A DNA stretch of 64,000 bases from positions 4,155,827 to 4,219,826 of the forward strand of contig CALNVZ010002100.1 of NCBI GenBank assembly GCA_940671915.1, in the 5' to 3' direction. Made by a program: the position numbers and the translations under genes. Below, piece by piece: positions 10,531 to 21,400 of the stretch (positions are counted from its first letter, which is position 1; the number at the start of each line of letters is the position of its first letter). The notes below the pieces were generated by a model. It was not told the origin of the DNA. It searched no databases and saw nothing but the letters and a program-made list of their open reading frames with translations. The stretch comes from Paracentrotus lividus (lineage: Eukaryota; Echinodermata; Echinoidea; Camarodonta; Echinidae).

Positions 10531-12620
10531 AGCTGTATGTGAGTTAGATCTAGTCTATTTAGATTATCCACACACAACATCAATTTGAATATGTGGGACT
10601 TATAATCACTTTTGTAAATAATGAGCCGAAATTTATGATGGCGTAAGAACACTCACACACAACATTCATTATCTACCAAAATATCATCTTATATCACTGC
10701 ACCATGTCTCAAATAAAACTTACGTATTATCTGTTTAATCTGCATATGCATCTTTTTTTAAAACTAAATATCAGGACATGCAGATGGGTTGTTGCTGTGC
10801 CAACGATCAACGATACGAGTATGGAAAGCCAAATGCGATCGATTTTAATTGTTTTTTTCATTTATGATTTAATTCCAGAAATTGAAATCAGGAGGTGTAT
10901 CCCCTGCTGAAATCAATAATCACCTACTGATATTGTATAAATCATAAATAAATTCTTCTTTTTTTTTCCAGAAAACCCCTTAGCATTTCTTTGTGCAGTT
11001 TCCATTATTATATTCATTAGGGAATAGTTTGTCAATAAATTTGATTTCAATATTGAGGAAAAAAAATTGTCATGAAATTGATTAAAATGAAAATAAAATT
11101 GAGTCCAGGGACCACGGAGTCCCCCTTTAAATTAAAAATTTTACAGCAACCCAACCAATCATCCCCCGTAAACCATGACAAGAAATATTTGGTTCTGGTA
11201 CTGAGCATGAAAATATGAATTATTTCAAATTCAAATAATTCAAAAATCTAAAATAAACAATGAATATGCGTAATCGTAATATTTCGAATATTTTGATTTT
11301 TTTTTTTTTTGGCAAGAATATTGTTTTAAAAAACTATAGCCTTGCCGTTGTGCATAGGCCTATAGCTCTACGGTGGAACCGACTGTGTACTAGTTTCAAA
11401 AGATAGCTCCCGCATGCAACCATTTCTTATAATTAAAATTTTGCACTCTAATTATTGGGAAAAAGCTTGTATTCCTATTTCACAACTGCATTTCCAGGCG
11501 GTCATAGGAAAGATTTCAGCTCGTGTGCCAAGAAGCGCTCGCCATTTCAATTATTCTAATCATAGGCCTATATAGCAAGTGCGTCCTGATTTTGGCGCCC
11601 TCGGCGTACCTATTTAAAATTAAAAAAAAAAAAAAAAAAAAAAAAAGGCCAACACCCGCTTGGTAAACATAGGCCTAGCCTACGGCTTAAATGCTTGTTG
11701 GAGGACTTCACCTAAGTTGAATTCCTTACAAGGCACTTGTAGCCTATTTGTTTGGTTTTTAAATGGCGTATTCATGGGGGGGGGGGATGAATAATGCGAG
11801 CACGAAGCGGGAGCAAAAAAAATTCTCTTCCGAATTGACGACCACCATGACCAAAGAGCATAAAAGAATAAAATGTATTTTCAATGTGAACACTATAGCC
11901 TTAAACTTATGGGCACAATTTGACCTTAAATTAAAGGGGCCAAATTGAATGTAAACTTAGGGGGAGCCAACTTGACCCGTTAAAAAATTGGCGCTTTAAG
12001 CCTTTAAGCCTTTATGTCAATTTGGCGCCCCTTAGTTTAAGTTAAATTTGGCGCCCCCCCTTTTTTTTTTCCCTGCCCCCTTCTCCTTCTCTTGTTCTCC
12101 CTTTTCCCCCTTTTTCCTTTCTCTTTCCCCTCTTTTTCCCCTCTTCTCTCTTTTCTTTTTTTTTTTTCTTTCTTTTTTTTTTTTATTTTTTAAGAAATGA
12201 AGGGTCAAAACGTATTCTCTTTATTACTATACTTAGGCCTACCACTTTTAGAAAAGAAGGATTACCCTTATTAAAAAACATTGGATCCACTGATAAGGCA
12301 GTTTAATATCCACTTTCTCTGTTAAGCAGTAACAATTTGGTCTAATGAATTTCCACTTTCCACTTCTAATAGCCATAGGCCTATACTTGGTCTAATACTT
12401 GGTCAAACAAAATTGATAATTCGTCTAGCCATGTTTAGGCCTACTAGTAATCAACAAAGTCTATTAAAATTAATTCCCATATAAATTTCGAGAATATTGC
12501 CAGTTTTTCCAAGTGGACAAAAGAATTATTTATGGGAATTATAATTATTAACGGATTAGATGAACTGGTTGTAATAAAAGTTGTATAGATGAGACCAAAT
12601 GGGCGTTATATGTCAAATTG
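10531..12620. other. Intergenic AT-rich DNA
   Basis: No credible exon. It contains a poly-A run near 11622-11646, a small inverted repeat (11930-12055) and a pyrimidine-rich tract (12057-12185). Confidence 0.6.
11930..12055. repeat. Short inverted repeat with GGCGCC core
   Basis: GGGGCCAAATTGAATGTAAA on the left is matched by inverted TTTAAGTTAAATTTGGCGCC on the right, and a second GCCAACTTGAC/GTCAATTTGGC pair lies inside. It is probably a degraded foldback element. Confidence 0.5.
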
Positions 12621-12629
12621 GTGGGGTCT

Positions 12630-12860
12630 GTGTCGCGACGACTACGAAACAAAAACCCAAACAAACCGTGCGTGCGCAGCTTAGCTTGCCGCAGCTCAGC
12701 CAGCTAGCTAGCCAGCCGGATCCCCCAGCCGGGCAGCCCTGGGCGCGGCGCCCCGGCCGGGCCGGGCCGATACGGTGTCAGTGCGTACATATACGTACGT
12801 ACGTGCGCGTGGCTAGCTGGCATGGCCGATGTGATTGGATGCATCAGTGAGACAGAGTGA
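12630..12860 (+). promoter_or_regulatory. CpG-rich, promoter-like block
   Basis: This is the most GC- and CpG-rich block near here (GCCGCAGCTCAGCCAGC, GGGCGCGGCGCCCCGGCCGG, ACGTACGTACGTGCGCGTGG) in otherwise AT-rich DNA. It ends just before a short open exon with a good donor site. Inference: a promoter/5' UTR for a plus-strand gene, possibly the microprotein gene at 18.4 kb. Confidence 0.4.
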
Positions 12861-12874
12861 AAAGACTGTGTTCG

Positions 12875-12943
12875 ATGCCCTGGTTTAGCTGCTTTGACCC
12901 TCCATCCAAGTCTTCAAATCTTGGAACAGAATCTAGAATAACG
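12875..12943 (+). CDS. Candidate first coding exon, 23 codons
   Basis: An ATG just after the CpG-rich block opens a frame starting MPWFSCFDPPSKSSNLGTES and reaching a donor ACG|GTAAAT at phase 0. I do not recognise the peptide. I could not find a convincing in-frame partner exon downstream. If instead spliced to the 18424 exon, it would be an upstream ORF. Confidence 0.3.
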
Positions 12944-13106
12944 GTAAATTACATAGTAGAGTTACCGTACCTATTATTGTTGAATGTTATGCGATTGTGT
13001 AGGCGTTTAGTTTACTTTTTACTGAAATCTGACTTTGACTTTTGAGCGACTGCAGAATTGTCGCACCGTCACGGGCTTGGGGAAAGAGACATGACAATTG
13101 AATGGG

Positions 13107-13225
13107 AGAGAGAGAGAGAGAGAGAGAGAGAGCGACGAGCGTGAGTGCTAGTGGACTGGAGCCGTGAGGAATTTGAACTAAACCTTGGCTTTTTGAACAC
13201 GGGGGGGGGGGGGGGTGGGAGGGGG
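13107..13225. repeat. (GA)n microsatellite and poly-G tract
   Basis: A GAGAGA run at 13107-13132 and a poly-G run with a G-rich flank at 13201-13235. Low complexity only. Confidence 0.85.
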
Positions 13226-14113
13226 GTTGGGGGTGGTCACTCACCAACATGATGTGCTACGCATTGTGTGTCACTGTCACCAGAAAGAAAGCGTCGAAAA
13301 GGGCTGTTTTCAGCCTTTCGGCGGCATCGACACTTAGCCTTTAGGGGTGTTTAAAATTCACGGTGTTTACGCCTTTTAGGGTAGTTTTCCAGTTCTGACG
13401 TCGAAAATAGGGGTGCAAATTTGAGTTCATGCAATGAGACGTTTAGGGTCCATTTTCAGGGTGCGGGGACACGCATGGGTAGCACTTTTTTTGTCGCGAC
13501 TGAGTGACCCCCTGGGCTTTCCGAATTGGTCTTAGGTCTTGTCATAGAGCGAGGGATCTATTATTAACTTTGAATGTGTTTAATGCTCTGCTTATTTAAA
13601 AAAAAAAAAAAGAGCCGCGCGAAAAAAAAAAGAAGCTAACTAGACTCTAGATCTAACTAAGTTAAGTTTAATCTGGAATTATGGTTGGTCAGTCCACTCT
13701 CTAGGCATGAAGTATTTAGGGCCTAGACATAGACTCTACTCCAAAGACAAAAATCCAAGGTCACTCTCATCCTTCACAACAACGCCTTGCCTTACCATTG
13801 GAGATTACGTAACAAATTTCACGCTCTGTATGTCGTGTTATTTTTTTTATCCGAGATAACCTGAAGTAATATCAATTTCTACTTGTAGTCCTTCAACCTA
13901 TAAGATGAAGATGGGATTTTCACTGTCTGTTTTGGGGGCTTTGATAATTGTCATAGGCATCTACAGGGTCCCATTTCTCCTCCAAATAATAACCTCAATG
14001 TAGGGCTATTGAAAAACATTTTGCTTCTAACTTTACTTAACTTTTTTCCTTTTGGAAATCTCCTGAGTCTTTGAAAATAAAAACAAAAAGAAAAAAATAG
14101 GCCTATAATCCTG

Positions 14114-15177
14114 TACAGTGTGTTCCTAAAAAAAGGTAATCGAAGTTCAAGGTTCAGTCATTTCAGAAGTATATGGTTTATTTTTGTGATTTGTTTACTA
14201 AAATACTAAGTAACTCATCAGCTTTAATTTGAGACATTGCTTACGTCTAAACTATAATAGATCACAGAGTTAGGGTCCTTTGAAGGGGATAGGTACAAAA
14301 CCCATTTTTTCCAAGTTTTTCATTTTTAGGGTATGAAACCAACTTTTTATAAAATTTTGGTTTCATAGTTTTGGGGGTTTTGTCATACAAAGTTTCAATG
14401 AAATGCAATCTCATTTGTCAAAGGGCCTATCTCACTGGCAATGACATGGGTTCTCGATTATGCATGAGTCTCTTGAGTCTCGGAGAGGTCGCCGCGACGT
14501 CTCTTGATTCTGCAAGAAGTCGCGAGAAAAATCAAACAAATGTCAAACATGTCCAATCTTTTAGTAGACTTCTTTAATACGTGAGCATGTCTCTGTGACA
14601 TCTTTGCGGACGGTTGCCGCGACGTCCCTTAAGTATCCACGACGTCGCAGAGACGTTGTCGGAACTTGCTAACGATTAAAAAAAATCGAATGGGTTAATA
14701 ATTTTTACTTGCTGGCGTTTTAAAGAAGTCTACTAAAAGATTGAACATGTTTGACTTTAGTTCCACTTTCCCTGGACGCCCTGAAGTCTCAGGAGACGTC
14801 ACCACGACATCTCCACGACTCAAGAGACTCATAATTTCGAACCCCTCTCATTGCCATTGAGATAGGTCCTTTGACAAATGAAATAGCATTCCATTGAAAG
14901 TTTGTGTGACAAAACCCCCCTAAACTATGAAACCCAAAATTTATAAAAAATTGGTTTCATACCCTAAACAAAAAACTTGGAAAAAATGGGTTTTGTACCT
15001 ATCACCTTCAAAGGACCCTAACTCTGGGACCCATTACAGTTTGGACGTAACCAATGTCTTAAATTAAGGTTGATGAGTTACTTAGTATTTTAGTAAACAA
15101 ATCATAAAAATAAACCATACACTTTTGAAATGACTGACCTTTGTACTTCGATTACCTTTTTTTAGGAACACACTGTA
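14114..15177. mobile_element. 1.06-kb palindromic foldback element (Tc1/mariner-like ends)
   Basis: The left end TACAGTGTGTTCCTAAAAAA is mirrored at the right end, and the arms pair along nearly the whole length (for example ACTAAAATACTAAGTAACTC with GAGTTACTTAGTATTTTAGT). The TA at each end and the CAGTG start resemble IS630/Tc1/mariner termini. There is no transposase frame, so it is non-autonomous. The centre is CpG-rich with repeated GACGTC and GTCGCGAG strings. Confidence 0.85.
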
Positions 15178-15181
15178 TAAG

Positions 15182-16534
15182 GCATGTGAAAAAAGAAACG
15201 GGCAAGTGGAAAAATTGCTGTAGAATTGTCTAAATAAACATCTTTAAATCCTTCTAAAAGTGTAAAAATAAAATAAGAATGAAGTTTAAGCCAATTCTGT
15301 CAACATGCTGACCTGAAACATTTTTTTGGTTTTCTTCCCAAAAGCATACTCTTTGAGATGGTGGTGGCGGGGGTATTCAAAATCATCTAACCAGCCATTC
15401 CATTGTGACTCGCGTGACATTTACACAAAATTTCAACTTGTTATGGCTAATTACTTCAAAATTTCATGATGCAGACCTGTTTTTCTTACTTATTTCAATC
15501 AAGGTAATGACATTACACATTATCACAAAGAAATTTCGGTTGCAAAGTCAATTTTGTTGGAGATATTTCAATTTGTTTCCTGTGACTCGCGTGACGCGAC
15601 ACTATTGAAGGTTTCTGACCTTACTGTACTTGACTAAAATTTGAAAGGTCATATACAGTGTGTGTAAAAAAAAAATGGTACAGTCGGAAAAAATTTTTTT
15701 AGGTGTGAAATATTTTCAAATAATGTGTGTATGTGGTACCAAAATAAAGCCAAATGATTTTCCTTGCTGATGCACTTTGTTCTGTACAATTTGCTTTCTT
15801 AAAACAAACACGAATGCATGAAATCCATTTTTTCGCACAGCCGTCGCATGCCTTTGTGTTTAGGTTTGCATAATGGCCATGAACGCTCAAATTTCGATTT
15901 GTTCCTCGTCCCAGCAAAATTTAGCATAACTTTTGTTTTAAGAAAGCAAATTGGTACAGACGCAAGTGCTCAGCAAGGAAAATATTTGGCTTTATTTTGT
16001 ACAGCATACACACATTATTTGAAATATGTTCACACCTAAAAAAATTTTTCCGACTGTACCATTTTTTTTTTACACACACTGTATATGACCTTTCAAATTT
16101 TAGTCGTAGCAGTAAGGTCAGAAACGTTCAATAGTGTCGTCAGCGCGAGTCTAGCAGGAAACAAATTGAAATATCTCCAACAAAATTGACTTTTGCAACC
16201 GAAATTTCTTTGTGATAATGTGTGAATGTCATTAACCTTGATTGAAAAGTAAGAAAACAGGTCTGCATCAATGAATTTTGAAGTAATTAGCCTATAACAA
16301 GTTGAAATTTTGTGTAAATGTCACGCGAGTCACAATGGAGATGGCTGGTTAGATGATTTTGAATAGCCCCGCCACCACCATCTCAAAGAGTATGCTTTTG
16401 GGAAGAAAACCAAAAAAATGTTTCAGGTCAGCAATGTTGACAGAATTGGCTTAAACTTCATTCTTATTTTTTTTTACACTTTTAGAAGGATTTAAAGATG
16501 TTTATTTAGCATTCTCAGCATTTTTCTCTGTCTT
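15182..16534. mobile_element. Palindrome running into the assembly gap, with a nested palindrome
   Basis: The arms pair about a centre near 15869. Examples are CATCTTTAAATCCTTCTAAA with its inverse before 16500, and CAAAAGCATACTCTTTGAGA with its inverse near 16385. The inner part, 15654-16083, has its own TACAGTGTGTGTAAAAAA ends. The right end lies inside the N run. Confidence 0.8.
15654..16083. mobile_element. Inner foldback element with TACAGTGTGTGT ends
   Basis: Terminal inverted repeats start TACAGTGTGTGTAAAAAAAA and include GGTACAGTCGG. They are flanked by TA and centred on the same axis as the outer palindrome. Confidence 0.7.
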
Positions 16535-16917
16535 NNNNNNNNNNNNNNNNNNNNNNNNNNNNNNNNNNNNNNNNNNNNNNNNNNNNNNNNNNNNNNNNNN
16601 NNNNNNNNNNNNNNNNNNNNNNNNNNNNNNNNNNNNNNNNNNNNNNNNNNNNNNNNNNNNNNNNNNNNNNNNNNNNNNNNNNNNNNNNNNNNNNNNNNNN
16701 NNNNNNNNNNNNNNNNNNNNNNNNNNNNNNNNNNNNNNNNNNNNNNNNNNNNNNNNNNNNNNNNNNNNNNNNNNNNNNNNNNNNNNNNNNNNNNNNNNNN
16801 NNNNNNNNNNNNNNNNNNNNNNNNNNNNNNNNNNNNNNNNNNNNNNNNNNNNNNNNNNNNNNNNNNNNNNNNNNNNNNNNNNNNNNNNNNNNNNNNNNNN
16901 NNNNNNNNNNNNNNNNN
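16535..16917. other. Assembly gap (N run)
   Basis: 383 N bases between a palindrome arm and a poly-C run. Both are typical assembly breakers, so the true length is unknown. Confidence 1.
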
Positions 16918-17943
16918 CCCCCCCCCCCCTAAAAAAGGTCAAACATTGATTTTCTGACAAATAGAAAACAGACCATGTCATGCTCCTCTTCACTAAGATC
17001 TAATTTTCTTTCCCACAATTTTTCACAGCAATATTTAATCACAATCCCTGCCCATGCATCAAGTTATTAATTAAATTCCAAAGGTCAAGTCCATTTATTA
17101 TTATTAGCATTGACCTGAAATATGTCAATAAAGATGGCCTGATAGGTGACTTTGAACTGTAAATCACTCATGGCTCTTTATTTATAATTATTCTTGCTTT
17201 TGAAATTCTTAGGAGCCTAGCATGATTAGAATAAGGAATTTGTGTTAACATGTTGAAAATTTGTTTTTAATTTCCATCTTGGGCAAGCCCTGCCAATTTC
17301 CAGCGATATATTGGGGTCAAGGGAACATGGTTCCCTATGTGGGTATACCTTCAAAAACTAGGGCTTGGCAAAACACATCAAGGACACCATTTTTAATCAT
17401 TACACATCCAAATCTGAAAGTTGAACAACATCTACCTTCAAATCTGAACTCAAAACCTTTCTTTTCCTTAAATTTTGTGAATAATATACATATTTGGGGA
17501 GCAAGGCGCCTTGGAATGCTTTGGCAGATACATGTACATGTAAATGGCGCTTTGCAAATGCTGTTCATCATCATGATCATCATCATCATCATTACTCCGT
17601 GCATAAAAATAAAATAAACAATTGTTTACTAGACTTACATGGACAAACAGACAATTGATTAATTGAAGGAAATATTTCTTTCCTTTTTCCTTATTTTTGA
17701 TGTCTATCCTGTTCAAGTTTATTCTTTAAAAAAATATTAGGCTGCATACCATTTTGAAACATCAAACATTGTTTTTTATTCAGAGTTGTATGGGAAATGA
17801 GAAAATAATTAGTTGATAGCATTAAATCTCTATTACTTCAACATTTTCTTTCCTGTGTACATGTATATGCATTGGCATTAAAAATGATTGATTGAGTTTG
17901 ATGAAGCATATATGCTAGGCTACCCGCAGTCTTCTCTAGGGTA

Positions 17944-18111
17944 ATGCCTGGGGAAATGAAGGACAATGTAGCCGTCACTGGCAGCCATGCTCGCCTCACC
18001 GTGAAGGCAGCCTCATTGAGCTCGACAGCTATTCAAATCGGAAGTCACGTACATGTAGGCGGCCAGCACCGCAGCGGTGCAGTGATCTTTGGCCAATTAG
18101 TATCAGTTTAG
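17944..18111 (+). other. 55-codon open frame of uncertain status
   Basis: An ATG-initiated frame in a locally GC-richer block. It starts MPGEMKDNVAVTGSH and contains QIGSHVHVGGQHRSGAVIFG, which loosely recalls the start of a CAP-Gly fold. It lacks that family's downstream Trp and GKNDG residues. A possible acceptor CCCGCAG lies upstream. The overlapping second frame is also open, so coding status is doubtful. Confidence 0.2.
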
Positions 18112-18423
18112 ATTGGACCTCTTTGGATAACAGAGATATTGAGTGCTTCATTTTCAGAGCCATTATCCTGCCTGCTTTAGTGGTTTCAGTTTAAAAAGCA
18201 AGTGATTTAATTTGTACCTGTATTCTCCAAGATCATTGTTTTGAGATTGAATTTTGATAGTAATGATAGATGTGCTTTAATGAAACTCACTTTTCAACAT
18301 TCTGTGGTAAGAAGTAAGAACCATGTTTTGGACTTTCAGGATGACAGGATATTGGATCTTATTCTTTTTATTTTTTGGGGGTCACTAATGTGCTATTTTT
18401 TCTATTTTTCTTTTTAATTGCAG

Positions 18424-21400
18424 ATACCATTTTTTACATTATAAGCCTGTAAGTGAAGATCTTATTGACGATTGCTTATTGCTGCTTTGATCCTCATCAT
18501 CATGTGTTACCAGGTCGTTTGTGAGAAGTGTAACAAGAAGACATGGAAAGGTATGTAAATGAACAAGTTTAGTTCGATGTTCTTTCTCTTCCTGATAATC
18601 TCTTTTCTTAGGGTGGTATCTCACTTCGCGGAGACGTCTCCACGACAGAATAGAAAATTTTGTCTCCGCGACAATTTATGAAAAAAAAAGTCTGAAGTAG
18701 TCTCAAATTCGTCTCTAATACTTTTTATCCGTTGCGGAGACGAAATTTTCTATTCTGTTGCAGAGACGTCTCCGCGAAGTGAGATACCACCCTTGCTAAT
18801 AAGTGGCAATAGAGTACCAAAGTGTTGATGTTTTCCTGGTTACACAAAAGCCTGCAGGTGCTTTGACCTGGCTGGCCTGAATGCAGTGTTGGGGGTCTTG
18901 TTGCCATTGTTGAACCAGCGACCATGACAACATCACCATTACATTACACTCGCTACTCTATACAGTTAAAAATCATATTGATTCTCCCAGATTTATTTCC
19001 TCTAGCCCCCCCCCCCCCTCCCCCGAAAATAAATTAAAAGATTAAAAAAGATAAAACAATTGTTGACTTTGTTAATGGGTCACTGAGAAATAGATTAGAT
19101 AGGATGGAGTTTTTTGTTTTAATCTTTAAAATTAATTTTCATGTATACAATTGCCAATACAAGTGCAGGTATTGGCACAAAATAGGAAGGAGCAGTTTTA
19201 GCGTTTATCCCAGCTTATCCCACTAATAATAACATTCAATAATGAATTAATCATTCATGAGATATTGGCAGAGCCGAGTAGAGATGTGAGAAACATGACA
19301 GTGATTGTAATGAAGAGAGGAAATCATCGTAATCCTTGGCAAATTCTCTCATTTCCTGTTACACTTTACTCTGCACAATACAAGGTCTTTATTACCCAAT
19401 AGAGCCCTGACATAACGCCCACAGCTCTCTCAGGATATTCACCCAATACCTTGAAATTATTTTGGGAGTAGTTCCAGAAACAAGATTTGAAAACAGACTG
19501 ATGATTTTTACCTTGACCATTTCCTTGTTTATACAACATTATATCCTGAGAATATTTCATGACATTATTGATTTATCCACTTGAAAGTACATGTAAACCT
19601 GGAAAATAAGGTTTTGTTTGCTTCAAGATAGTTTTCTTATAACTGGAATAAACAAAATTTAATAGCTGTTTATAGTGATTGTAGATTTTCACAAAAATGT
19701 GCCTTGATGATAAAATTCCATAATTTTTGCCAATGGATGCGCCTTCTATTTCTTGATGCATTTAGTAAAAATTGCTTGCACGAAAAACGTCCATGATTGA
19801 TAATCCATACCATGTAGCTGGAATTTTTGGTGACTGCATCATCAATGAAAGTAGGCGAGTCCATGCATTAATAAGGCGTTTTTTCTGTGGCAATCATTTT
19901 CCATATTTTGCATTCTCTGATATCGCAGTGGCAATATAATACCATATTTTTTCTCTTCCAGGTTGGATGTAAATTCTGCAGCGGGCAATATTCGCGAAAT
20001 CCGGTTGGAACCAGTTTGTGACGCAACGCAATGTAGATGAAGCGCGGCGCGGCTCTATGCTACGCGTAGTGTAAGATGATGCACATTAAAATACAAAGAG
20101 TAAGGACAATGGATACGCACTCAAACATTATATGTCACAATGGTTTAGCATTGCCAAAAATAAAACTAGTTTAAGAGAAATACCTAATTTAATTCAAACT
20201 TGTTGTATTGTCTTTAAAATGTATTTAATTTAGGTGAACAGGTAATAACAATAATACTGACTCTTTACTTTCAGGAAATACCACTTATATTTCCCTTAGA
20301 AGCCTTCTCCATTCAAAAGGTGTCAGTTTCCCGCATCCTTTGTTCCAAAAGCCGTTTCATCGGCTTTTGAATAGAATCCCGAAAGTCTAGGCGGGGTTCA
20401 TCTATTAAAAAGCTGAAAGCTGGATGTTTCCTCGTCTTGGGGTGGAACAGGATCCCGTGGGAAACTGATGCCTTGTGAATGGAGAAGGCGCCTTACAAGA
20501 CCGATATTGCCCTCGTCTTCGACTTGTGCAATATGAGACTTGTTTGGAACATATATGTGGTATCTCCCTCAAGACCAGTCAATATTATATAATTCATATG
20601 ATCTTGTAATATTGATGGGGATGTCTGTACAGTGGCAAGTCTGCTTTTTTATGTGGGCTGTAATATCATTAATTACAATCATTTACATTTGTAAGATTAA
20701 ATTTTGATTGAAACGGAAACAATAGGAACTAACAAACACAACATAACAACTTACACCTGAATATGTTCAATAATAGAGCTGTAAAGAGGGATCCAATTGA
20801 AAATCTCACTCGGGTTAATTATGGGACCCAATGCATAAACAGTGTATAAGCGCAGATGGGGACATTAATTTGTATGATTATGTATTATATGTATTGCTAG
20901 TATGACTGCAAAATTTCAAAATTTTTGCTGAACCAATAACTGATTAAATCATGGTTGGTGGTTGATAAATGTACTAGGAATACCCATCAACATTTATTAT
21001 ACATTACCATGATTGATTAGCATGATATCTTTTAATTCATACAGTCATAACAATAGGGGCCATAAATACCCCAACCCGTGCAGGCGCGGATCCAGGGGGG
21101 GGGGGGGGGGGGCGGCGGAAGGTGCGGGCGCACCCTGTAAGATTGGAAAAACAGCATGCCTTTTGTTCATAGACCTTTTGAACGCCCCCTGTTGAAAACT
21201 TAATAACCTTTTTTCTTTTGCTTGTCAATTCTTCGGGACCGAACGATAGGATGACCTGACCCTACCCCTATATGAAGTACGTTTCTCACGCTGCCAGCGT
21301 AACATGAACAAAATTTGATGTATGTTTTTGGATGTCCAGCATAACGTGAAAAAATTTTAAGGTACCTTTTTCAACCCCCCCCCCCCCCCCCCCCCCCCAT

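Noticed and set aside
16502..16993. 163-codon frame across the N run
   Set aside because: Consists almost wholly of undetermined residues.
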